Origin: Streptomyces formicae
GTDB taxonomy: Bacteria; Actinomycetota; Actinomycetes; Streptomycetales; Streptomycetaceae
Length of the DNA: 64,000 nucleotides
Direction of reading: 5' to 3'
NCBI RefSeq assembly: GCF_002556545.1
Contig: NZ_CP022685.1
Coordinates: 6,426,001-6,490,000, forward strand
The position numbers and the translations under genes were made by a program. The notes beneath the pieces were generated by a model, which saw only the letters and a program-made list of their open reading frames with translations, was not told where the DNA came from and did not search any database. Below, piece by piece: positions 55,270 through 61,666 of this stretch (positions are counted from its first letter, which is position 1; the number at the start of each line of letters is the position of its first letter).

Positions 55270-55929
55270 GTGCGCATTGGCGAGTTGAGTCGCAGGACCG
55301 GGGTTCCGGTGCCGACGATCAAGTACTACGTACGCGAAGGGCTGCTCGCGCCCGGCGAGTTGAGCAGCCCCAACCAGGCGCACTACGACGAGGCGCACGA
55401 GCGCAGGCTGCGGCTGATCCGTGCGCTCCTCGACGTCGGCGGCCTCAAAGTGGCGGCGATCGCCGAGGTGCTCGGTGCCATCGACGATCCGGGGCGCCCG
55501 CTGCACAAGGTGCTCGGCGCCGCGGCGGACCGGCTCGGCGGTGCGGGCGGCGCCGACGACGACGCCGAGGCGACGGCCGCGCGCGACGCCGTCCAGGAAC
55601 TGATCGCGCGGCGCGGCTGGGTCGCGCACGAGTCGAACCCGGCGGGCGAGGACCTGGCGCGGGCGCTTGCCGCCATGGACCGGGTCGGCCACGGGGCGTT
55701 CACGGAACTGCTCGACGACTACGCCGACGCCGCCGAGCTCGTCGCCCGCGCCGACCTCGGCTACGTGGGCCGCCGGGTCTCCGTCGACGACGTGGTGGAG
55801 AGCGTGGTGATCGGCACGGTGCTCGGCGAGGCGGTGTTCAACGCGATGCGACGGCTCGCGCACGTGGACGCGTCGGCGCGGTCGTACGGAGGGGAGCCCG
55901 GGGCTGCCGGGCGGGCGGAGACGGGGTGA
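55270..55929 (+). CDS. MerR-family transcriptional regulator, large effector domain
   Basis: 219-residue MerR regulator. The DNA-binding domain reads RIGELSRRTGVPVPTIKYYVREGLLAPGE and is followed by a helical domain of about 110 residues without cysteine clusters, which argues against metal sensing and for a small organic ligand. The region VSVDDVVESVVIGTVLGEAVFNAMRRLA near the end resembles TetR-like ligand helices. GTG 55270 is the start by homology of the first residues. It is divergent from the two-gene membrane module and almost certainly controls it. Confidence 0.9.
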   Translation: MRIGELSRRTGVPVPTIKYYVREGLLAPGELSSPNQAHYDEAHERRLRLIRALLDVGGLKVAAIAEVLGAIDDPGRPLHKVLGAAADRLGGAGGADDDAEATAARDAVQELIARRGWVAHESNPAGEDLARALAAMDRVGHGAFTELLDDYADAAELVARADLGYVGRRVSVDDVVESVVIGTVLGEAVFNAMRRLAHVDASARSYGGEPGAAGRAETG

Positions 55930-56324
55930 CCGCCATGTTGTCTCAGGGCCGCTGATCGGTGGCGCGGCGACGGCGTCCGGCGGGCCATGGTCGGCGCCGG
56001 ACGCCCGCGCCCCTCTGACGCGGCGTGCGGCCCGGGGCCTCACGCGCACCAGCCGTGGCGCGTGAGCGGAAAGGGAGGGGGGAATTCCCGGGGCGGTCGT
56101 GAGGGAAGTGCCGTGCGGTGCGGTGTGTGCGGGGGAGGGGAAAGTCCTGAATTCGCCGACGAGTTCCCTCGGTATTCGGTCGCTCAAGCGGAATTCGACT
56201 GTGGCTGATTAAGGAACTTGCCAGGAAACTGCCGCCTCTGGAAATGTTAAATCCGTTCGGCGGCCCGACCAGCCGTCGACGCCCAGGAATCGAACTGGAC
56301 CAGTCGATTGAAAGGGGGAATTCC
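55930..56324. other. 395-bp intergenic region before the ricin-type gene
   Basis: The first half is GC-rich with no clear element. The second half, about 56140-56260, is A+T-rich for this genome (GATTAAGG, AAATGTTAAATCC) and probably contains the promoter of the beta-trefoil gene. No coding frame with a ribosome site was found. Confidence 0.5.
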
Positions 56325-56747
56325 GTGGCCTCGATGAAGAGCCTGACGAGTTCCATCCAGGTGTTCAGCGACGACACCGATCTCGACGCCTACGACGGCA
56401 AGACCGTGTGGACGCGTGACCCGGGTCAGACCTATCAGGTCTGGAAGCTGGAGCTGGTGGGCGAAACCCCGGCAGGAACCGGCATCTACACGATCGAGAG
56501 CACCCACTACTCGGGCCAGTGCCTCGAAGCCACCACGCGCGAAGGAACGGTGACGCTGAAGCCGCGCAGCCCCGACAAGCTGTCGCAGCGCTGGGTCATC
56601 GACACGGGCGAGGAACAGACGACCATCGAGAGCCGGAAGTTCCCGGCCCTGCTCATCACGGCGAACGGCGTCGACCAGCCGGTCACTCTCACGGAGGCCG
56701 TGCCCCAAGCGCCGAATCAGACATGGACCTTCTTCGAAAAGATGTGA
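56325..56747 (+). CDS. Small ricin-type beta-trefoil (lectin-like) protein without signal peptide
   Basis: 140-residue protein with three regularly spaced Q-x-W motifs (QVW in TYQVWKLEL, QRW in LSQRWVID, QTW in NQTWTFFEKM), one per beta-trefoil lobe, as in ricin B-type lectins. It would bind a carbohydrate or act as an inhibitor-like trefoil. There is no signal peptide and no attached catalytic domain, which is unusual for Streptomyces ricin-type modules, normally found at the end of secreted glycosidases. GTG 56325 follows AAAGGGGGAA; ATG 56334 is an alternative. It is a single-gene unit ending at a hairpin. Confidence 0.75.
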   Translation: MASMKSLTSSIQVFSDDTDLDAYDGKTVWTRDPGQTYQVWKLELVGETPAGTGIYTIESTHYSGQCLEATTREGTVTLKPRSPDKLSQRWVIDTGEEQTTIESRKFPALLITANGVDQPVTLTEAVPQAPNQTWTFFEKM

Positions 56748-56833
56748 GAGAGGTCGCGAATCCCCGCCCGCCGATGATTTACCTCGTCTTCCCGGATGAG
56801 GAGAACTGAGCGGCGCGGGCGGCGGAGGGAAAG

Positions 56834-56866
56834 CCGGCGGGCCCACGTGGAATGTGGGCCCGCCGG
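56834..56866. terminator. Bidirectional hairpin terminator
   Basis: Perfect 13-bp stem CCGGCGGGCCCAC (56834-56846) with 56854-56866, 7-base loop, followed by TCATTTGTC. It separates the beta-trefoil gene from the convergent GntR gene. Confidence 0.85.
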
Positions 56867-56920
56867 TCATTTGTCGGCACGTTCCAAGGCGGTATCGAGC
56901 GGGCGGGGCTCGCCGATTCC

Positions 56921-57613
56921 TCAGCCGTGGTCCTGGAGGAGCCGGAGCGTTTCCCGGAGTTCCGCCCTGGCCACCCGCGCCGCCTCCTCGGAATCCCTGG
57001 CCTCCACCGCGCGCACGAGGTCCGCGTGCGCGGCGTCCCCGTGGTTCGACTCCTCCGTCCGTACGTCGATGAGTTCGAGCAGGTCGATCAGGCCCTGCCG
57101 CAGCGCGGGCATGAACTCCGCGAACAGGTCGGTGAGTACGGGATTGTGCGCCGCCGCCACGACCGCGGCGTGCAGCGCGATGTCGGCGTCGACGAACGCG
57201 GCATCACCCTGCTCCGACGCCGCCCTGCGCCCGTCGAGCGCGGCCCGCATCGCGGCGATGTCCTCGTCGGTGCGGCGCCGCGCCGCGAGCCCGGCGGCCT
57301 GCACCTCGACGAGCATCCGCACCTCGTACACGTCGCTGACCGCCGCCCGCCGCAGCCGCGTCGGCCAGTCCGCGACGGGTTCGGTCGCGACGACGAAGAC
57401 GCCCGCGCCCTGGCGCGACCGCACGAGCCCGGCACCGGAGAGCGCGCGGAGCGCCTCGCGGAGGGTGGAGCGGCCCACGCCGAGTTCCTTGGCGAGGGTC
57501 GTCTCGCCGGGGAGCTTGGTGCCGACGGGCCAGTGGCCGCCGGTGATCTGCTCGCGCAGCCGGGCGGCGGCCTGTTCCACGAGGGGGCTTGGACGTACGG
57601 AGCCGAGCGGCAT
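56921..57613 (-). CDS. GntR-family regulator (FadR subfamily, FCD domain)
   Basis: 230-residue regulator. The winged helix (LREQITGGHWPVGTKLPGET, LGVGRSTLREALRALSGAGLV) is followed by an all-helical FCD ligand domain with metal-type residues (DADIALHAAVVAAAHNPVL, HADLVRAVEARD). FadR-type regulators respond to organic acids or acyl-CoA. The ATG at 57613 has AAAGG upstream; the longer frame lacks a site. It is divergent from leuA, whose upstream region contains a 15-bp tandem repeat, so a role in leuA control is possible but unproven. Confidence 0.92.
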   Translation of the reverse strand: MPLGSVRPSPLVEQAAARLREQITGGHWPVGTKLPGETTLAKELGVGRSTLREALRALSGAGLVRSRQGAGVFVVATEPVADWPTRLRRAAVSDVYEVRMLVEVQAAGLAARRRTDEDIAAMRAALDGRRAASEQGDAAFVDADIALHAAVVAAAHNPVLTDLFAEFMPALRQGLIDLLELIDVRTEESNHGDAAHADLVRAVEARDSEEAARVARAELRETLRLLQDHG

Positions 57614-57675
57614 GGGGGACCTTTTCGGGGGCGGCGGGATGGGGGATGGGGATGCGCGACGTGGATGGGGCGGAA

Positions 57676-57765
57676 CTTGTCTGAGGAGCAATTGTCCTGG
57701 AAGTACTTGCCTGAGGGGTGCCTATCCGCAGCCCACTTGTCTGAGGAGTACTTGTCTGAGGAGCT
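57676..57765 (+). repeat. Six 15-bp tandem repeat units upstream of leuA
   Basis: Units begin at 57676, 57691, 57706, 57721, 57736 and 57751. Units 1, 5 and 6 share CTTGTCTGAGGAG; unit 3 differs by two bases in that core; units 2 and 4 are diverged. The last unit supplies the putative -35 of the leuA promoter. Confidence 0.9.
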
Positions 57766-57787
57766 GAGGTGTGTCTACTGTAGCGCC

Positions 57788-57835
57788 ATGATCTTCCGCG
57801 GTCTCCTTCTTCGCGGCTGCCGCGGCGGGGTCTGA
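57788..57835 (+). CDS. leuA leader peptide (leucine attenuator)
   Basis: 15-codon frame [15 protein letters not shown] with three consecutive Leu codons (CTC CTT CTT at 57803-57811). The ATG lies seven bases after the TACTGT -10 candidate, so the transcript probably starts at the ATG itself and is leaderless. The last codons form the left arm of the 12-bp hairpin at 57820-57857, so ribosome stalling at the leucine codons when charged leucyl-tRNA is scarce would change hairpin formation. Leader peptides before leuA are established in actinobacteria; this instance is read directly from the bases. Confidence 0.85.
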   Translation: MIFRGLLLRGCRGGV

Positions 57836-57929
57836 AGCGACCGGCACCCCGCCGCGGGATGCCGTGCTGCCGGTCGGCCACCGACCGCGCACCGCAGGCG
57901 CGCACCCGAGGATCGAGGATCCGCCTCCC

Positions 57930-59684
57930 ATGAGCACCCTCACGTACGACTGGAACCCCCAGCGTCCTGGGCCGATGCCCCACCACCGCTACCGCCCCTA
58001 CCAGGAACGCGTCAACGTCCCTGCAGGCCAGCGGAGTTGGCCGGACGCGCGCATCGAGCGGGCGCCCCTGTGGGTCCCCGTCGACCTGCGCGACGGGAAC
58101 CAGGCGCTCGCCGAGCCGATGGACACCGGGCGCAAGCGCCGCTTCTTCGAGCTGCTCGTCTCGATGGGGTTCAAGGAGATCGAGGTCGGCTATCCGTCGG
58201 CCAGCAGGGACGACTTCGCGTTCGTCCGCGAGCTCGCCGCGTCGAGCGCGGCGGGCGGCGGCGCGCTGCCCGACGACGTGACCGTCGTCGTGTTCACCCC
58301 CGCCAGGCGCGACCTCATCGAGCGCACCTTCGAGGCCATCGAGGGGCTGCCGCGCGCCGTCGTCCACCTCTACATCCCGACCTCGCCGGTCTGGCGCGAC
58401 GTGGTCCTCGGCCGGTCGCGGGCCGAGGTGTTCGACGTCGTCAAGGACGCCGCCGAACACATGGCGCGGCTCGCCGACGCGCGGCCCGGTGCCGACATCC
58501 GCTTCCAGTTCGCCCCGGAGACCTTCAACCTCACCGAGCCCGACTACGTCCTGGAGGTCTGTGACGGGCTCACCGAGCTGTGGGACGCGAGCCCCGACCG
58601 GCCCGTCACGCACAATCTGCCCGCCACCGTGGAGATCGCGACGCCGAACGTGTACGCGGACCAGATCGAGTACCTGCACCGCCACCTCGCCCGGCGCGAC
58701 TCCGTCATCCTCTCCGTGCACCCGCACAACGACCGGGGCACCGGCGTGGCCTGCGCCGAACTCGCCGTCCTCGCAGGGGCCCAGCGCGTGGAGGGCTGCC
58801 TCTTCGGCAACGGTGAGCGCACCGGCAACGTGGACCTGGTGACCCTCGCCCTGAACCTCTACGCCCAGGGCGTCGACCCCATGATCGACTTCTCCGACAT
58901 CGACGCCGTGCGCGAGGTCGTCGAGCACTGCAACCGCCTGCCCGTGCACCCCCGCCACCCCTACGCGGGCGAGCTCGCGCACACCGCGTTCTCCGGCACC
59001 CACCAGGACGCCATCAGCAAGGGATTCGCCCATCACGCCCGCCGCGCCGCCGAGTTGGGCGTGCCGGAGAGCCGGGCGCCCTGGGAGGTGCCGTACCTGC
59101 CGATCGACCCGGCCGACATCGGGCGCACCTACGAGGCCGTCATCCGCGTCAACTCCCAGTCGGGCAAGGGCGGCATGGCGTATCTGCTCCGGGACCGGCA
59201 CGGCATCGACCTGCCGAGGGACCTGCGGCCCGACTTCTCGCGCGTGGTGCAGGAAGCCACCGACGACAGCGGGCGGGAGGCCACCGCGAAGGAGCTGTAC
59301 GAACTGTTCCGCGCGACGTACGTGGCGCCCGGAAGGGAGGGTGACGTGGCGCTCGACGCGTGGACCGTGGACCGGACCCCCGACGGCGCCCACCGTTTCG
59401 TGTGCACGCTCCAACGGGACGGCAGGGCAGGGGACTTCGAGGGCGTCGGCAACGGCCCGCTGTCCGCCTTCGCCGACGCCCTGGCCGCCGCGGGCCTCGC
59501 CGTCGACATCCTCGACTACGCCGAGCACGCCGTCGGGACGGGCGGCGCGAGCGAGGCCGTCGCGTACGCGCGGTGCCGGGTCGGCGACGCCGTCCGCTGG
59601 GGCGCGGGCCTGGACACGTCCGTGCTGGCCGCCTCCGTGCAGGCCGTGCTCGCCGCCGTGAACCGGGCGGGGGTCACCCGGTGA
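57930..59684 (+). CDS. leuA: 2-isopropylmalate synthase
   Basis: 584-residue enzyme catalysing the first committed step of leucine synthesis, condensing acetyl-CoA with 2-oxoisovalerate. The HMGL-like barrel has the motif [10 protein letters not shown] with the metal-binding Asp, [11 protein letters not shown] with the metal histidines and [15 protein letters not shown]. The C-terminal region (about residues 450-575) is the LeuA dimer/regulatory domain for leucine feedback. The length and the N-terminal extension ([20 protein letters not shown]) are those of the actinobacterial type. ATG 57930 is chosen by family alignment, with GAGGA 11 bases upstream. The stop overlaps an ABC ATPase gene (GTGA). 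Confidence 0.97.
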   Translation: MSTLTYDWNPQRPGPMPHHRYRPYQERVNVPAGQRSWPDARIERAPLWVPVDLRDGNQALAEPMDTGRKRRFFELLVSMGFKEIEVGYPSASRDDFAFVRELAASSAAGGGALPDDVTVVVFTPARRDLIERTFEAIEGLPRAVVHLYIPTSPVWRDVVLGRSRAEVFDVVKDAAEHMARLADARPGADIRFQFAPETFNLTEPDYVLEVCDGLTELWDASPDRPVTHNLPATVEIATPNVYADQIEYLHRHLARRDSVILSVHPHNDRGTGVACAELAVLAGAQRVEGCLFGNGERTGNVDLVTLALNLYAQGVDPMIDFSDIDAVREVVEHCNRLPVHPRHPYAGELAHTAFSGTHQDAISKGFAHHARRAAELGVPESRAPWEVPYLPIDPADIGRTYEAVIRVNSQSGKGGMAYLLRDRHGIDLPRDLRPDFSRVVQEATDDSGREATAKELYELFRATYVAPGREGDVALDAWTVDRTPDGAHRFVCTLQRDGRAGDFEGVGNGPLSAFADALAAAGLAVDILDYAEHAVGTGGASEAVAYARCRVGDAVRWGAGLDTSVLAASVQAVLAAVNRAGVTR

Positions 59685-60475
59685 CGCCGAAGGACCCCGT
59701 CCTGCACGCCGCCGACGTCACCGTCGTCCGCGAGGGCCGCCCCATCCTGGAGGACGTCACGCTCACCGTCCGCCCCGGCGAGCACTGGGCGCTGCTCGGC
59801 GCCAACGGCGCGGGCAAGTCGACCCTGCTCAGCCTCTGCGGTGCGGTCACCCACCCCACGTACGGCACCGTCGAGGTGCTCGGGCGGCGCCTCGGCAGCG
59901 TCGACCTGCGGGACCTGCGGGCGTACGTCGGACATGTGAACCCGCGCCACCCGCTGCGCTCCGCGCTCGCGGTCCGCGACGTCGTCCTGACCGGGCTCAC
60001 CAACAGCGTCGAACCGCTGCCCCGTTGGCGCCCCGCACCCGAACAGGAGGCGCGCGCCGACCGTCTCATCGCCCTGCTCGGCCTCGCGCACCGCGCCCGA
60101 GCGCGCTGGCCCACGCTCTCCCAGGGCGAACGCGGCCGCACCCTGATCGCCCGCTCCCTGATGCCGGAGCCGCGCCTGATCCTGCTCGACGAACCGGCCA
60201 CCGGCCTCGACCTCGCGGGCCGCGAACGGCTCCTCGACAGCCTGGACGCCCTGCGCGCGGCCCACCCGGAACTCGCCTCGGTCCTGGTCACCCACCACCT
60301 GGAGGAACTCCCCGCGGGCACCACGCACGCACTCCTGCTCAGGGACGGCCGCGCGCTGGCGTCCGGGCCGGTCGACGAGGTCCTCACCAGCGACCGGATC
60401 AGCAAGTGCTTCGACCACCCCGTACACCTGGAACGCAGGGACGGACGCTGGACGGTGCGGGCGTCGCGCGGATAG
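59681..60475 (+). CDS. ABC transporter ATP-binding protein translationally coupled to leuA
   Basis: 264-residue ATPase. Walker A is GANGAGKST, the signature [10 protein letters not shown], Walker [13 protein letters not shown] and the H-loop VTHHLEEL. The arrangement resembles the ModF/YlmA type of soluble ABC proteins rather than amino-acid importers. No membrane partner is adjacent, so it is either a soluble ATPase or works with a permease encoded elsewhere. The GTG at 59681 overlaps the leuA stop, so it should be under leucine attenuation control too. It ends before a strong hairpin. Confidence 0.92.
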   Translation: MTPKDPVLHAADVTVVREGRPILEDVTLTVRPGEHWALLGANGAGKSTLLSLCGAVTHPTYGTVEVLGRRLGSVDLRDLRAYVGHVNPRHPLRSALAVRDVVLTGLTNSVEPLPRWRPAPEQEARADRLIALLGLAHRARARWPTLSQGERGRTLIARSLMPEPRLILLDEPATGLDLAGRERLLDSLDALRAAHPELASVLVTHHLEELPAGTTHALLLRDGRALASGPVDEVLTSDRISKCFDHPVHLERRDGRWTVRASRG

Positions 60476-60479
60476 GCGA

Positions 60480-60516
60480 GAGGGGCCCTGCGCACATCGC
60501 GTGTGCGGGGCCCCTC
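60480..60516. terminator. Hairpin terminator between the ABC ATPase and EF-hand genes
   Basis: GAGGGGCCC (60480-60488) pairs with GGGCCCCTC (60508-60516), and CGCACA (60491-60496) with TGTGCG (60502-60507) around a 5-base loop. It serves both converging genes. Confidence 0.85.
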
Positions 60517-60533
60517 CGTGCGGTCGGCACCGC

Positions 60534-60746
60534 CTACTTGTTCAGGCTCGCCCAGAACTCGTCGAACGAGAGTCGCTTGTCCGCGTCGGTGTCCTTCGTG
60601 CCGATGACGGCCTCGGCCACCGCCTCCGTGACGTAGAAGTCGCCCATCTGCGCCATGGCGCTCTTCCACTCGGCCGCTGTGATGAAGCCGTCGCCGTCCG
60701 AGTCGAACCGCTCGAACGTCTTGCGCGCTTCCTCGATGTCCGCCAC
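60534..60746 (-). CDS. Small EF-hand calcium-binding protein (CabB/CabC-like)
   Basis: 70-residue two-EF-hand protein. Loop 1 is DSDGDGFITAAE (residues 15-26) with canonical ligands at positions 1, 3, 5 and 12. Loop 2 is DTDADKRLSFDE (52-63), also with Asp at 1, 3, 5 and Glu at 12, though Lys replaces the usual Gly at position 6. Streptomyces CabB and CabC are proteins of this size linked to calcium effects on aerial hyphae. GTG 60746 is chosen because AGAAGGGGTGG lies upstream and the N-terminus MADIEEARKTFERF then matches the type; a GTG at 60770 would add eight residues. Confidence 0.9.
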   Translation of the reverse strand: MADIEEARKTFERFDSDGDGFITAAEWKSAMAQMGDFYVTEAVAEAVIGTKDTDADKRLSFDEFWASLNK

Positions 60747-60827
60747 CGGATCCACCCCTTCTTGGTGCACTACTGACGGAGGTTAGGGTAACGGCCGTCC
60801 CGGCACCGGATCACAAGGAGTACGTCC

Positions 60828-61487
60828 ATGGCCAGCGCATCCGGCACGCTCGGGTCCCTCCTCGACGCCGCGGCCCGGGGAAGCTTCCCCGCGCCGGACG
60901 GTGCCACCACGGTCGTCCCGCAGCCGGGGCACCGTGACGCGGGCGTCATCGCCTTCACCGCCCACTCGGTCGTCTTCACCGACGAGGACCCCCGGTGGGT
61001 GCGGTCCGCGCTCGCTTCGCTCGACTGCGATCCCCTCGCCGCCACCCTCAACGCGCGCTTCCTCGCGGCCTTCATGGACCGCACGGGGCGGACGACGGAC
61101 ACCATCGACCTGCTGACCGTGGCCCCCGCGCTGCCGGGCGGGCCCGCGCCCGAGCTCGGTCTCCGTGAGCTCGGCGACCCGGACCATCCCCGTGTCGCGC
61201 GGGCCCGCAAGCGCCGCGACGACGTGCGGGTGTGGGCGTCGGAAGGCTGCGGGGTGCTGGTCATCGGGCGCGGCGTCGCCGGACGGTGGGAGACCGCGAT
61301 CGAGGTGGGCGAGGACGCGCGCCACCGGGGGCTCGGGCGGGCGCTGGCCCGGGCGGCGCGGCACCTCGTGCCGGACGGGGACGTGGTCTGGGCGCAACAG
61401 GCGCCGGGCAACGCGCGCAGCGTGCGGGCCTTCCAGGCGGCGGGCTACCGGCCGGTGGGCGCGGAGGCCCTGCTCTTCGCGCGGTGA
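60828..61487 (+). CDS. GNAT-family N-acetyltransferase
   Basis: 219-residue protein with a C-terminal GNAT fold. The acetyl-CoA motif A is VGEDARHRGLGRALARAARHL (about residues 163-183), followed by the motif B region WAQQAPGNARSVRAFQAAGYRPVG. The first 130 residues are not a known catalytic domain and may define the substrate. ATG 60828 has a good ribosome site (AAGGAG). The substrate is unknown. It stands alone between the EF-hand gene (divergent) and the LuxR-type regulator. Confidence 0.9.
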   Translation: MASASGTLGSLLDAAARGSFPAPDGATTVVPQPGHRDAGVIAFTAHSVVFTDEDPRWVRSALASLDCDPLAATLNARFLAAFMDRTGRTTDTIDLLTVAPALPGGPAPELGLRELGDPDHPRVARARKRRDDVRVWASEGCGVLVIGRGVAGRWETAIEVGEDARHRGLGRALARAARHLVPDGDVVWAQQAPGNARSVRAFQAAGYRPVGAEALLFAR

Positions 61488-61666
61488 GGAGGCGTGGCGT
61501 GCGGCGGCGCGGGTGACGTGGACCCCGCTCCGCCCCGGGTTCGTTCTCCAACCGAGACCTTTCGCCACTTCTTGTTCACAAACTGAGATCATGGCCCCCT
61601 TTCCGGGCGGGACGCGTGCGGTACAACGTGACCGAGGGGGCCGTGTGCCGCCGTGAGGGGAACGTG

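Larger units (their letters stand above)
57614..57929. promoter_or_regulatory. GntR-leuA divergent region: tandem repeats, promoter, leader peptide, hairpins
   Basis: 316 bp holding, in order, a 15-bp tandem repeat (57676-57765), a candidate promoter (TTGTCT 57752-57757, 18-base spacer, TACTGT 57776-57781), a 15-residue leucine leader peptide (57788-57835), a perfect 12-bp hairpin CCGCGGCGGGGT (57820-57831) / 57846-57857, and a second hairpin CGGTCGG-CCA-CCGACCG (57871-57887). Together these form a leucine attenuation leader for leuA. Confidence 0.8.

Noticed and set aside
57640..57835. Pentapeptide-repeat protein encoded by the 15-bp repeats (LSEEY/LSEEL units)
   Set aside because: The frame has no start codon with a ribosome site, only six units, two of them degraded; a DNA-level role at the leuA promoter explains it better.
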